A stretch of DNA of 64,000 nucleotides from Nitrobacter sp051912485 (GCF_051912485.1 NZ_CP196822.1:558001-622000); one strand, 5' to 3'; numbered from the stretch's first letter, positions 51,301 through 60,510 are shown. Numbers and translations: made by a program. The notes: generated from the sequence alone by a model not told the origin.

Positions 51301-52009
51301 TGATCTGACGCGTCAGCCGAGACGGATTCTCACGAGCCCCTGCTGGACGGGTCTGGTTAACGATGGTCGTGCATACTCGGCCTGGTGCATGAACGTGGAA
51401 CGCCTGGTGCCGTGGCGGACACTGACCGGCCGGCAATCATTGTACCTTGATCATCAGTGGTATCTCGACTTCGGCGAGCATATCCCGACCTACAAGCCGC
51501 GGCTTAACCCGCGCAAGACCGGCGATATCGTGAAGAGCCGGGTGGATGAACGCTCGCTGGTGCTGAACTACATCACGCCGCATGGTAAGTGGAACATTCA
51601 CTCCACCTACAAAGATAACCACCGTATGTTGATGCTGTCTCGCGGCATGGATCCGGTCTGGATCAATGACAGGGATGCTGAGAAGATTGGTGTCGAGGAT
51701 AACGACTGGGTCGAGGTCTACAACGACAACGGTGTGGTCGTGACCCGCGCGAACGTGAGCCGGCGTATTCAGCCTGGCACCTGCATGTACTACCACGCGG
51801 TCGAGCGTACGGTGTACATTCCGAAGTCGCAGGAGCGTAAGTGGCGCGGCGGCGGGCACAACAGTCTGACGCGTATTCGTATCAACCCGCTGTTCCTGGC
51901 CGGTGGTTATGCCCAGTTCACATACGGTTGGAACTACTGGGGGCCGACCGGCATCTTTACGCGCGACACCCACATCGTCTTGCGCAAGATGGAGAAGCTG
52001 GAATGGTAG
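48365..52009 (+). CDS. nxrA: Nitrite oxidoreductase alpha subunit NxrA (1214 aa)
   Basis: The catalytic molybdopterin subunit that oxidises nitrite to nitrate. It starts MSWILDLVNPRERKWEEFYR. H33, C37, C41 and C76 (STHGVNCTGGCSW... PRGCQRG) fit the FS0 [4Fe-4S] ligands of NarG-type enzymes, and D202 in CMSFYDWYADLPTS is the expected Mo ligand. No twin-arginine signal, consistent with the cytoplasm-facing Nitrobacter enzyme. The full length of 1214 residues and the end GIFTRDTHIVLRKMEKLEW match the genus. Unusually, no nxrX, nxrB, narJ or narI follow; a strong hairpin begins 32 bp after the stop. It needs an NxrB from elsewhere. Intact, with no frameshift. Confidence 0.95.
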   Translation: MSWILDLVNPRERKWEEFYRNRWSHDNVFRSTHGVNCTGGCSWAIYVKDGIITWEMQQTDYPLLERSLPPYEPRGCQRGISASWYVYSPIRIKYPYIRGPLYDMWKEAKASHPDPVQAWASIVGDEQKRLRMQKARGKGGYRRAKWEELSELIAAACLYTARKHGPDRVMGFSPIPAMSMLSFAAGTRFLSLFGGGCMSFYDWYADLPTSFPEIWGDQTDVCESADWYNSKFIVSMASNMNMTRTPDVHFIAEARTEGTKFVVLAPDFSQVAKYCDEWIPIQAGQDTALWMAVNHVILKEYYIDRQVPYFVDYIKRYTDLPFLVELEPNGNTYKTGRLLRSKRVARYRDVENGDWKMLVIDEKSGEPRAFKGQVGDRWGSTHGKWNLSAEDTLDSSPIDPVLSFIDHSDGVVQVGFDDFSNGRVISRGVPVKRIATDKGDVLVATGFDIMMSQFGHSRGLEGSFATSYDDEDAPYTPAWQERHTGIGRETVIRFAREFATNAELTNGKSMVIVGASANHFYYNNLCYRSATVALILCGCCGVNGGGINHYVGQEKLAPVAPWATVALALDWSKPPRLVQSSTWHYAHSCQWRYEQEFTEYGLTAPNPRWAKGHAIDLQAKSIRCGWMPFTPHFNRNPIEVVAEAERAGAKTTEDIATYVVDNVASKKLNLAIDDPDAEENWPRLWFIWRGNAIQSSAKGHEFFLRHYLGAHDNVIAEDRAKGKSKSVKYHETAPRGKYDLVIDINFRMNTTALYSDIVLPTAFWYEKNDLNTTDLHSFLHVLGQAVPPVWESKTDWEIFKLIAKKVSELSPLAFAKPFRDVVLQPLMHDTPDEMSQPEILDWAEGECKPVPGKSFPHVRVIERDYANLYNKFISFGPKAREDGVSAVGVQIPIKKQYDQMLDNPIMPMPDPRHMRCVEWGGKRYPSLEDVLDACNTVLMCAPEANGEASYQGFLNEEHHVGLPLVDLAEPTRSVSTTFFDLTRQPRRILTSPCWTGLVNDGRAYSAWCMNVERLVPWRTLTGRQSLYLDHQWYLDFGEHIPTYKPRLNPRKTGDIVKSRVDERSLVLNYITPHGKWNIHSTYKDNHRMLMLSRGMDPVWINDRDAEKIGVEDNDWVEVYNDNGVVVTRANVSRRIQPGTCMYYHAVERTVYIPKSQERKWRGGGHNSLTRIRINPLFLAGGYAQFTYGWNYWGPTGIFTRDTHIVLRKMEKLEW

Positions 52010-52040
52010 GCGATACCGCGACGCATTAACAAGAGTACGA

Positions 52041-52073
52041 ACTCGCGCCCGCCGCAATTCGGCGGGCGCGAGT
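52041..52073 (+). terminator. Strong hairpin after nxrA
   Basis: ACTCGCGCCCGCCG, loop CAATT, CGGCGGGCGCGAGT: a perfect 14-bp stem. It lacks a T-run, but its position and stability suggest transcription ends after nxrA. Confidence 0.75.
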
Positions 52074-52752
52074 CAGCGCCGCACCAACGGCGCGATGATT
52101 ATGTTCGAACGAGCGCGATCGAAAGCGAAGAACGACGCTGATCTCATTCCCTATTGGATCTACGAAGGCCCTACCGACATAAAAGGTCCAAATGTTGCCC
52201 GATTTTGGTCGGCTCATTGTCGTCCGCAGTGTGGTGAACGCGTAAGGAAACCTAGGCGTCGATGCCGTCGGCCTCGCCGGAGCGCCGCCAGCGTCGCGCT
52301 CAGGTGCCGGGGTAGATCGCTGCGACCGTCCCTGAAAGACCCGCGCTTAGCCACGCGTCCTGCTTTCCGGCGTTCTTCGTCTCGGCCAGCACACCAAGCG
52401 CGCCGGCGAGTGCTGAGGCTGGGCGATCGGTTGGCTGCTCGCAAGACCCGCGGTGGGCAAGCGTGATCGCGGGTACGACAAATCCCGAGCAAGTCCGCCA
52501 AGATGTCGCTGCCGCTGCGACACCGCTGTCCGCGACGTTGCTGTCGAAGATTGAAGCTGTGACCACACGGAAGCAATCTGGTGTTGCTCGCGCGTGATTT
52601 TCACTCTGGCGAATACGGTTGTACGATCCCCTTAAATAACAGACCGGTGGGCGAACGTCAGAAGCGGCGGCCCCGGGTCCGCGCGGCGGATCGCCAAACC
52701 GGCAGCCGGCAAAGCGCCGCCCCACCCCTTGGAGGTGTCGCCTCCGGCCCCA
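52074..52752. other. No recognised gene
   Basis: A minus-strand frame (about 52560-52300) ends ALGVLAETKNAGKQDAWLSA, GLSGTVAAIYPGT-stop and looks more protein-like than random, but it has no start or family. The rest is without features. Confidence 0.3.
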
Positions 52753-52866
52753 TCAGATCAAATAGGGACAGAACCGTTTGAGATAGGAGAGGAAGCGCTC
52801 CGCCATCGATGGGTTGCGCTCGCTGTCCGAGTGAGGCCAGTGATAGTTGCCGTTTGCGTTGGCCAT
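52753..52866 (-). CDS. 37-residue conserved-looking mini-protein
   Basis: GGAGG sits 5 bases before the ATG at 52866, an excellent ribosome site. The product reads MANANGNYHWPHSDSERNPS, then MAERFLSYLKRFCPYLI. A polar start is followed by an amphipathic helix (AERFLSYLKRF). No other small frame in this region has such a clear start. The family is unknown to me. Confidence 0.5.
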   Translation of the reverse strand: MANANGNYHWPHSDSERNPSMAERFLSYLKRFCPYLI

Positions 52867-53050
52867 GGATCCTCCGGAATGGGTGAGGACATAGCGCTTT
52901 CAGTGAGCGCGTGTGCTTCTCGAGATTTATGCGCATAGCGCGGGAGCACATCAGTGGGAAAATTTCAGCCGCCGGCATTCACTGCGGGATCGATGCTGAA
53001 TCGCAATCCCGCAGAACACCTTCAGGCGTCCCTTGCTTTCGGCGGGTTTC

Positions 53051-53274
53051 CTATTTCGGCTTGGATAGCCCGCCAGAGGCGACCAGTGCTTCCATGCGGG
53101 CTGCCTTAATGGCGATGTCGGTCAGATCCTCTCGGCGATAAACACCATCCGCTGCGGCCTTCAGAATCTGTTCCGCCATCAATGCCTTGTTGCGGAATCT
53201 GACTGGATTTGGGTGGCAGCATCATCAAGAGCTGCGCATAGTGTTCGGGTGAATTCCGGTGAGAATTGCGACAT
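53051..53274 (-). pseudogene. Small helical protein, one frameshift
   Basis: An ATG at 53274 gives MSQFSPEFTRTLCAALDDAA, then the frame must shift by one near 53210 to reach RFRNKALMAEQILKAAADGV, YRREDLTDIAIKAARMEALV and SGGLSKPK-stop. It matches the layout of small rhizobial proteins with 'M.. .L..A..........K..MA..IL.AA..G......L...A...' helices. Function unknown. Confidence 0.55.
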
Positions 53275-53646
53275 GCCACTCCTCCGTTTTCGCTTTTTGG
53301 TTTTAACTTTCTGATGCCCCATTCGTTATAGTTATATGAATATATTGTAGCCAACGCAGAGATGTCCATTCCTAAAGTGTCAGGCGCCGATCATGATTGT
53401 GGCGGCAATCGGGCTGCTTGTGCGTCCGCTAGCCGATGCCATGACCATACGAAATTCAGCTATACAATTTGAAGCACTTCGTGATATTTAATGGAATACG
53501 ACGTGTGGAGAGGTTTCTCATCCGTCCGTATCCGCCGCAAGGCGGTAGTGACCAGTCCAAGTCGCTAACGTTCCCAAGCAGAACTTTCCGCGCTGTTCGC
53601 TTCGGCGGATGGCGCGGGTTTTCTTTATGATGATGCGGAGAAGAGA

Positions 53647-53830
53647 ATGTCTACAGGTACGGTAAAGTGGTTTAACAGCCAAAAAGGCTTTGGGTTTATC
53701 CAGCCGGATGGTGGCGGCAATGACGTGTTCGTGCACATCAGCGCTGTTCAGCGCGCCCGGACTCAATGGCCTTGGAGAAGGTCAAAAGGTATCGTTCGAA
53801 GCCAAGACCGACGAGGCGCAGAACATCTGT
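53647..53830 (+). pseudogene. CspA-family cold-shock protein, frameshifted
   Basis: MSTGTVKWFNSQKGFGFIQP and DVFVHISAVQRA carry RNP1 (KGFGFI) and RNP2 (VFVHIS) of the cold-shock domain. One extra C near 53757 shifts the frame; the continuing sense is GLNGLGEGQKVSFEAKTDEA. The normal C-terminus (the last 10 or so residues) is replaced by unrelated sequence. The long leader (53500-53646) resembles a csp 5' untranslated region. Inactive as a normal CSP unless the shift is a sequence error. Confidence 0.75.
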
Positions 53831-54198
53831 CACTCGATGCGTATACGCTATCAGTCATCAGAATTGCCAACGGACTGGAGTGTCGCAACGGGCATATTTG
53901 CGCCGTCGCTATCGATATATTCATATTTCTATATCGAAGAAACCACAGTCAGATAAAGCTGGCAAGCCTGTGATGCTTGCGGAGCACGTACGGCTTTTGC
54001 GGGAGCATGAATAGCCGGCGGTCTGTATGGAAGCTGACGCTGCCGCTGTCGGAGTGGCGTTGGTCGGCGCCGATCATGACCCACTCCGATCGGCTTTTCG
54101 ATTGTCTTTCTGGCGTTACTGCGGACACCTGCGGTGATCTGAACCCCACCGCCGATTCACAGTATGTGATCTTCTTGCTGCTGTTCTTCGCCGCGTTG

Positions 54199-55113
54199 TT
54201 ATTGCACCGGCATCGGTGGCCGGGGAGAGCTGTCGTCGCCCGGCTGCGGCAGAACTCGCGCGGCGGCGGATACCGGGGCTTGCGACGGGACGTAGGCGTC
54301 GCGTTGTATCGGTCCTTGCGGGTGCATCTGCCTTGTGGTCGCCGGTGGCGGCGAAGAGGAGGGACTGTATGGAATTGCCGGTGGAGTTGACGCGCGTTGT
54401 CGCTGTGGCAGCGCAGGCTTTGCCTGATGTTGCGCGGGCTTTGGGTGTGATTCGCGCTCTGCGGCCATCGCGGTCTCTCGGCGTAGCTGCTGTTCATTGG
54501 TTTTCAGCTCATCGACTGCGTGTTTCAGCGCGGCGATATCTCTCGCCATTGCTTCGAGTAACTGCGCAGTTTCGGCTGAAGGCGCGGCTAGGGTCGGTGG
54601 GGCTTGCGTCGAGGTCGTGACCGGATCCACCGACGGTGTTGATGGCTCGGGTGTTACCGTCGCGGCTTTTTGCGCGGGTTCTTCGGCAGTTGGTTCAGGC
54701 GCGGCTGCTCGAGCTGCTGTGTCCTGCGGTTCATCTGCCGTGGCGCCTTGTACAAAGGCAGGAGCCTCCATTAAAAGTTGCGGTATCAGGCGCGAAAGTT
54801 TCTGTTTCGTCTCTTCACCATAGGAATGCCAGGCCGTCGTTGCGGCAACGCCGGCACAAAGGGCCAACAGCACTTTTAAGATACCGCGATTAGATCGCGC
54901 GCGGGGGATTGTTTTGAGGAGTGCGTCGACGTTGTTGTTCACCGGAGCAGCCTGGGACAACGATACGCCTTCGGGCTGAGATGCCTCCGTCGATGCGTAC
55001 ATCTCTTTAGTTTGAGACGTCTCATGGTTGATCCGCGGCGCCAGGTCACGAAGCTGCGCGGCGATAGCGTCGTGCGGATCTGTCTGAGCGCCAGCAGGTT
55101 GCAATTTGAACAA
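54199..55113 (-). CDS. Membrane-anchored proline/alanine-rich hypothetical protein (304 aa)
   Basis: A cytoplasmic region of about 78 residues is followed by one membrane helix (GILKVLLALCAGVAATTAW, residues about 79-98). A periplasmic proline/alanine/threonine-rich linker comes next, then a coiled coil (ETAQLLEAMARDIAALKHAV, DELKTNEQQLRRETAMAAER) and a proline-rich tail ending PRPPMPVQ. Homologous single-pass proteins with the same 'RGILKVLLALC.G..AT.AW.SYG...KQ...' core occur in Bradyrhizobium. Function unknown. It stands alone on this strand. Confidence 0.65.
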   Translation of the reverse strand: MFKLQPAGAQTDPHDAIAAQLRDLAPRINHETSQTKEMYASTEASQPEGVSLSQAAPVNNNVDALLKTIPRARSNRGILKVLLALCAGVAATTAWHSYGEETKQKLSRLIPQLLMEAPAFVQGATADEPQDTAARAAAPEPTAEEPAQKAATVTPEPSTPSVDPVTTSTQAPPTLAAPSAETAQLLEAMARDIAALKHAVDELKTNEQQLRRETAMAAERESHPKPAQHQAKPALPQRQRASTPPAIPYSPSSSPPPATTRQMHPQGPIQRDAYVPSQAPVSAAARVLPQPGDDSSPRPPMPVQ

Positions 55114-55206
55114 TATAGGAGTTCCGAATTTGTTGCATGTGTAAAGAGGCCCTGCGCTTTGACCTCAGCAAGGCAGTAAGATGAAAAGTGTAAGGCAGGG
55201 GAACTG

Positions 55207-55464
55207 ATGATAACGGCCGCATGCCAGGAGGGCCTCATCCTGATCACTCACGATGCCAAGGTCGCCGCCGCGGCTGATGTATCCATCGTCAAGACGATCG
55301 TTCCAGAGATCTGCCGCAACGATAGTTCAGCATCTGCCAACTGGGGTTGGAGTCGGGCTGTGCGACAAACGCGCTCAATAGCCGAGCATCCTGCTAGGCG
55401 GGCAGAAGCAGGTATCAGGCGTGCTGCCGCACCGATCGACTGTTCTCCCACCGGCAGACAATGA
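55207..55464 (+). pseudogene. Possible ABC ATPase (MacB-like) C-terminal scrap
   Basis: The first part reads CQEGLILITHDAKVAAAADV, the switch region and H-loop context (LITHD..VA..AD) of LolD/MacB-type ATPases. The remainder is not family-like. A short relic at best. Confidence 0.3.
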
Positions 55465-55565
55465 AAGCCTATGGTACTTTAGCCTGATAGCCGTTGCCGG
55501 GGACTATCTTCGGCTGAGCTTGAGAAGGGTGAGCGCCCCAAGCGTTGACCTGAGGCGCTCACAAT

Positions 55566-55805
55566 TTACTCGCAGATGTCGATCGTGCGCGGCCCCAGGT
55601 CCGTGAACACGGTACGATAGCAGGAATCCCCGACATACCCGGCGCGGAAGAACCGGCCGCCATGGAAGTGATGTCCGAAGTGACGTTCACCAAAATGGCC
55701 GCCGAAGTGACCGCTGTGACCACCATGACCGCCGAAGCCATGAGCGGAGGCAGGAGCGACGAGGGATACAACAGCTACGAGAGCGATAGCAAGTTTGCGA
55801 AACAT
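55566..55805 (-). CDS. Small secreted His/Gly-rich protein (79 aa)
   Basis: A signal peptide, MFRKLAIALVAVVSLVAPAS, is followed by a 30-residue HGFGGHGGHSGHFGGHFGER-type region, about one third histidine, and ends SCYRTVFTDLGPRTIDIC with two cysteines. The histidine stretch suggests metal binding (Ni, Cu or Zn) in the periplasm. The start at 55805 follows AAGGAGATCAGAC. Similar small 'HGG-HF-...-CW' proteins are frequent in Rhizobiales. Divergence upstream from the RND cluster. Confidence 0.7.
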   Translation of the reverse strand: MFRKLAIALVAVVSLVAPASAHGFGGHGGHSGHFGGHFGERHFGHHFHGGRFFRAGYVGDSCYRTVFTDLGPRTIDICE

Positions 55806-56137
55806 GTCTGATCTCCTTGGGTTGAAGTGATCAGAGGTGTACGGCCTCGCCAGGCAAATGAATGTGATTAAGGTCACGCAGTGAACCGTAGGCCAATTAT
55901 GATGATGCAAAATCGGAGGCACGGTGGATGCAGCCAGTCCATTGTCGAAGGCTCCATCAGGATGCTCTTGAGGCCGAGGAGGTGGCGATCCAACTCGCAT
56001 TTCCGTAAGCAAAAGGACTGCCGCAATTTCCGTGGAGGGACACGGTTCGGCGCGCGTGTGACTTGGGCGCGACTGCAGGCGCCAACGGTCATCGCGGGAG
56101 CAGGGGAGACAGATGCCCACTTCAGGCAGGGTTTTTC

Positions 56138-59100
56138 TCAAGGCGCGGCCGGAGCGACGGATCGTTTAGCTGTTTTTCTTTCCTTGCGCTCCTGAAGCCA
56201 GTTTTCAAAGCGCCGAACGATGACAAAGAACGTTGGAACGAAGAGAACCGCCAGGCAAGTAGAGGCGATCATGCCGCTGAAAACAGTGATGCCGATCGAC
56301 TTGCGGGCGCTCGCGCCGGCTCCGCTTGCAAAAACCAACGGCACCACACCGAGAATGAAAGCGAACGATGTCATCAGGATCGGCCGGAATCGCGCTCTCG
56401 CTGCCTCGACTGCTGATTCGAGAAGCGGTTTGCCGTCGCGGACATTGAGTTCGAGCGCAACTTCGACAATCAGAATGGCGTTTTTGGCCGACAGGGCAAT
56501 CAACAGGATCAGCCCGATCTGAGTATAAAGATTGTTCTCGATCCGCAGACCCGTGAGGACCGCCATGGGACCGAGCAGGGAAAGCGGCACGGCCAGGATG
56601 ACAGCGACCGGCGCGAACCAGCTTTCGTATTGTCCCGCCAGCACGAGATACACCAGCAGCATCGCGAGGCCGAACACATAGTACATCTGATTGCCGACGG
56701 CCTTCTCTTGATACGACATCGCCGTCCACTCGTAACCAGTGCCTGGCGGCAGCGTCTTTTCAGCAATCTGTTCCATCAGCGCGATCGATTGACCGGAACT
56801 GTAACCCTGCGATGGAAGGCCGACGACGGTCGCAGAAGGGTAAAGATTGTAAAGACTGATGAGCGAGGGTCCCACCGTCGGCGTGATTCTCGCGAGCGTG
56901 CCGAGCGGTATCATCGCGCCTTGCTGATTACGCACCGTCAGATTCTCAATATCCTTCGTGGTCAGCCGGAATTGTGAATCCGCCTGGGCGTATATTTGAA
57001 AGGTGCGGCCGAATTTGTTGAACTGATTGACGTAGGACGAACCGAGATACGACGTCAGCGCCGAAAATACCTGATCGGTGGTAATATGGAGGGTCTGGGT
57101 CTTGATCCTGTCCACCTCAACATCGAACTGCGGCACCATGGAGCGGAATGACGAACTGACGCGCTGAAGGGCGCTCTGGGTCTGCGCGTTGGCCACCACG
57201 GCGTGAGTGATAGCCTGTAGTTTGCCGAAGTCGGAATTGCCGTCGCGCAGTTGGATCTGCAGCGCGAAACCGGCAGCGTTTCCGATACCTTGGATCGGCG
57301 GGGGCGGGAGCACGATGATCCGCGCTTCGGGAATCGCATCCAGCTTCTGGTTAAGTCCGACAACGAGGGATCGTAGATCCTCTCCGGCGCCTCGCATATC
57401 CCAGTCCTTCAGGATGATGTATGCGACACCGGCATTGGCAAGGCTCGAACTGCTGTCGAGCGCCGATATTCCGGCAATGCTGATAATCTGTGCCACACCG
57501 GGAGTTTTGCCAGCCATGTCGCTGACCTGATCCAGCACGCGCTGGGTACGGTCGAGCGATGCGCCGTCGGGCAACTGCACCGCGGCGAGCAGGTAGCCTT
57601 GGTCCTCGATGGGAATAAAGCCCGTCGGCACCCGTGACAGGCCATATCCGCCGACGCCTATCAGGATCAGCGCAAAAACGATCGACAGGCTACTATGCGC
57701 GACCATGCGCTCGATCAGCGCCGCATAACGTTTCTCGATCCGGTCGTAAACCGAGTTGAAGCCGCGATAGAACCAATTTCGTTGTTGCGGCGGGACCGGA
57801 CGTCGGAGCCACAAGGCGCATTGCGTTGGTTTCAGAGTCGCGGCATTGACAGCGCTGATCAACGCGGTCGCGGCGATCACGAGCGCGAACTGCGCATACA
57901 TGCGGCCGGTTAATCCCGGAAGAAACGCGGCCGGCAGGAATACCGATACCAGAACCAACGTGATCCCAATGATTGGCGCGAACAACTGGTCCATCGCCTT
58001 GATAGCGGCATCGTGGCCGGACATGCCTTGTTCGATGTTGTGGGCAGCGCCTTCGACCACGACGATGGCGTCGTCAACCACAATTCCGATAGCCAGCACG
58101 ATCGCAAACAGCGTCGACAGGTTTATGGTGAAGCCGAGTGCCGCCATTGCGGCGAATGCGCCGATGATGGTGACGGGTACCGTCGTCGCCGGGACCAGCA
58201 TGGCTCGCCAGTCCTGCAGAAAAACGAGAATGACAATGAGAACGAGAAAGCCGGCCTCGATCAGCGTCTTGTAAACTTCATTGATCGACGCTGAGACGAA
58301 CTTGGTCGTATCGAACGGAATGTTGAACTTTACATCCTGTGGAAATCCAGCCGCCAGCGCGGCCATTTTTGTTTTGACCGCTTTTTCGACTTCGAGCGCA
58401 TTTGCGCCAGGCGATTGGAATACGCCGATGCCGGTGGCCGGCTTCTTGTCGAGAGAGAAAACCTGGCTGTATGTCTGAGCTCCAAGTTCAACGCGCCCTA
58501 CGTCGCGCACCCGCGTGACGTCGCCGTTGCTGCCGGTCTTGACAATGATATCTTCGAATTCGACCGTGTCGTCCAGCCGCCCGTTGACGTTCAGCGTATA
58601 CTGGAAATCTTGTCCTACCGGTGTCGGCGGCATTCCAACCTGACCTGCGGTGACCTGCTGGCTTTGCTGCTGGACAGCCTGAATGACGTCCTGCGGCATC
58701 AGACCGAGCGCCTGCAGCTTGTTCGGATCGAGCCAGACGCGCATCGAATACTGACCCGCGCCGAACACCGTCACGTTGCCCACGCCGGGCAGCCTGGATA
58801 GCTCATCCCGTATGTTAATGGTCGCGTAGTTGCTCAGATAAAGGCTGTCATAAGTGGCGTTCGGCGATGTCAGCGTCACGAACAAGAGGATTGCCGTTGA
58901 TCGCTTCTGTACCGTCACTCCCTGGCTCTGAACCGATTGTGGGAGAGCCGAAAGTGCGCTGGAAACCCGGTTCTGGACCAAAACTTGCGCGAAGTTGAGA
59001 TCGGTGCCGATCTTGAACGTCACGGTCAGTGTATAGGTGCCGTCGGCGCCGCTATAGGATTGCATATAGAGCATTCCCTCGACCCCGTTCACCTGCTGCT

Positions 59101-59299
59101 CAATTGGCAGCGCCACGGTATCGATCACGATCTTGGCGCTGGCGCCGGGATAGCGCGTGGTGACCTGCACTGTCGGAGGCACCACGTCGGGATATTGCGC
59201 CACGCTCAGATTGAACAGAGCGACCGTGCCGATCAGCACCATCAGGATCGCGATGACGTTGGAACGAACGGGCCGTTCGATGAAGAATTTCGAAATCAT
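56138..59299 (-). CDS. RND multidrug efflux pump, inner-membrane subunit (1053 aa)
   Basis: An AcrB/MexB-type HAE1 transporter: MISKFFIERPVRSNVIAILM at the start, twelve membrane helices, and two large periplasmic loops. The proton-relay segment AIVLAIGIVVDDAIVVVEGA has the paired aspartates. Further signatures include PTGFIPIEDQGYLLAAVQLP and GQYESWFAPVAVILAVPLSL. It would form a homotrimer drawing drugs or detergents from the periplasm, with the adaptor encoded 8 bp upstream. No TolC-like gene or TetR regulator is adjacent, so the outer-membrane channel must come from elsewhere. Intact. Confidence 0.92.
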   Translation of the reverse strand: MISKFFIERPVRSNVIAILMVLIGTVALFNLSVAQYPDVVPPTVQVTTRYPGASAKIVIDTVALPIEQQVNGVEGMLYMQSYSGADGTYTLTVTFKIGTDLNFAQVLVQNRVSSALSALPQSVQSQGVTVQKRSTAILLFVTLTSPNATYDSLYLSNYATINIRDELSRLPGVGNVTVFGAGQYSMRVWLDPNKLQALGLMPQDVIQAVQQQSQQVTAGQVGMPPTPVGQDFQYTLNVNGRLDDTVEFEDIIVKTGSNGDVTRVRDVGRVELGAQTYSQVFSLDKKPATGIGVFQSPGANALEVEKAVKTKMAALAAGFPQDVKFNIPFDTTKFVSASINEVYKTLIEAGFLVLIVILVFLQDWRAMLVPATTVPVTIIGAFAAMAALGFTINLSTLFAIVLAIGIVVDDAIVVVEGAAHNIEQGMSGHDAAIKAMDQLFAPIIGITLVLVSVFLPAAFLPGLTGRMYAQFALVIAATALISAVNAATLKPTQCALWLRRPVPPQQRNWFYRGFNSVYDRIEKRYAALIERMVAHSSLSIVFALILIGVGGYGLSRVPTGFIPIEDQGYLLAAVQLPDGASLDRTQRVLDQVSDMAGKTPGVAQIISIAGISALDSSSSLANAGVAYIILKDWDMRGAGEDLRSLVVGLNQKLDAIPEARIIVLPPPPIQGIGNAAGFALQIQLRDGNSDFGKLQAITHAVVANAQTQSALQRVSSSFRSMVPQFDVEVDRIKTQTLHITTDQVFSALTSYLGSSYVNQFNKFGRTFQIYAQADSQFRLTTKDIENLTVRNQQGAMIPLGTLARITPTVGPSLISLYNLYPSATVVGLPSQGYSSGQSIALMEQIAEKTLPPGTGYEWTAMSYQEKAVGNQMYYVFGLAMLLVYLVLAGQYESWFAPVAVILAVPLSLLGPMAVLTGLRIENNLYTQIGLILLIALSAKNAILIVEVALELNVRDGKPLLESAVEAARARFRPILMTSFAFILGVVPLVFASGAGASARKSIGITVFSGMIASTCLAVLFVPTFFVIVRRFENWLQERKERKTAKRSVAPAAP

Positions 59300-59307
59300 G
59301 GCCGACC

Positions 59308-60510
59308 CTAGTTTGCGGAGGCCCGCGGCTGTTCTATTTTCTGCGACTGCGGATCGACCTTCTGGCCGGGAATGGCGCGGAGCAGGCCCGCGATGACGAC
59401 GCGGTCGTCCGCTTTCAGGCCGTTCTCGATCACGCGGAGATCGCCTTCCAGAGGCCCGGTCAGGACTTTTCTCTGCTCGACAACATTCCCGCTGTTGACC
59501 ACAAGCACATATCGTCCCGCCTGGTCGCTGCCCAATGCGATATCGGGAATCAGCAACGCGTCTTTCTGCTGCTCAAGTGGAACGCGGACCCGGACGTAAT
59601 AACCGGGCAGCAAGACGCGATCGGCGTTCGGCAGAATGCCGCGAACCGCCAGCGTCCCCGTCGCCTGATTGAGAGTCGGCGAGGCGTAGTCCAACTTGCC
59701 CTTGTGCGGATAGCCGCTTTCGGTCTGCAGCCCGACCTCGATGGGCGTTTCCCTGAGGTCCTTCGCGGTGAGCCCTTGCTGCGCGGCGGCCGCCCTTACG
59801 CGCAGGACGTCTTGCTCATTGACGTTGAAGTTTACGTAGATGGGATCGAACTGGACTATGGTCGCGAGTTGCGTTGGCGATGACGCGCCGACGAGTTCGC
59901 CAACCGAAACGAGATGCGCGCTTACGATGCCGTCGAACGGCGCGAGCACGTTGGTGTATCCATAGTTCACCGCCGCGATCTTGGTATTGACCTGAGCCTG
60001 TTGCAGATTGGCTTGCGCATTGTCGCGGGACGACGTCGATTGATCGACGGTCGCTTGCGAAACGACCTGCCTGGTCACGAGACTCGATTGGCGCTTTAAG
60101 TCGGCGTCGGCCTGTTTCAGCGATGCCTGTGCGCCGGCTTCGGCGGCCTGGGCCTGTTCGAGTTTCAGTTTGTAGGTTTCAGGTTCGATCGTGAACAGGG
60201 TCGTCCCCTGTTTTACGAACGTGCCGTCGGCGTAATTGATCGACTGAAGGACGCCCTGTACCCGCGCCACGAGATCGACGGTTTGGATCGGCGCGGTGTT
60301 GCCGGTGGCGGTGAGATAACGTGTGATGCTGCGCCGTACCGGAAGGCTGACATCCACCTTGGGTGGCGGAGGCGGCACAAAACTATTCTGTTCGCAAGCG
60401 GTTAGCGCGAACAGTGAAAACGTGATCAGAGAAATTCGAGCTGCACTCGACGCGTTGCGTCTCGTCGCGTCGGGAAGCTTGATGTATCTCGCCGGAAACG
60501 TGGGCTTCAT
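59308..60510 (-). CDS. RND efflux periplasmic adaptor (400 aa, lipoprotein)
   Basis: An AcrA/MexA-type membrane-fusion protein. A lipobox LFALTAC puts the acylated cysteine at 39. A barrel-sandwich lipoyl domain (PIQTVDLVARVQGVLQSINY, DGIVSAHLVSVGELVGASSP) flanks the alpha hairpin (QAAEAGAQASLKQADADLKR, SRDNAQANLQQAQVNTKIAA). A beta barrel and membrane-proximal domain follow (NPLPGYYVRVRVPLEQQ-like). First gene of the two-gene minus-strand operon with the pump, 8 bp apart. Substrate unknown. Confidence 0.92.
   Translation of the reverse strand: MKPTFPARYIKLPDATRRNASSAARISLITFSLFALTACEQNSFVPPPPPKVDVSLPVRRSITRYLTATGNTAPIQTVDLVARVQGVLQSINYADGTFVKQGTTLFTIEPETYKLKLEQAQAAEAGAQASLKQADADLKRQSSLVTRQVVSQATVDQSTSSRDNAQANLQQAQVNTKIAAVNYGYTNVLAPFDGIVSAHLVSVGELVGASSPTQLATIVQFDPIYVNFNVNEQDVLRVRAAAAQQGLTAKDLRETPIEVGLQTESGYPHKGKLDYASPTLNQATGTLAVRGILPNADRVLLPGYYVRVRVPLEQQKDALLIPDIALGSDQAGRYVLVVNSGNVVEQRKVLTGPLEGDLRVIENGLKADDRVVIAGLLRAIPGQKVDPQSQKIEQPRASAN

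Noticed and set aside
53949..54497. A 182-codon minus-strand frame overlapping the proline-rich membrane protein's 3' part
   Set aside because: Arg/His-rich low-complexity sequence in another frame of the better-supported gene at 54199-55113.
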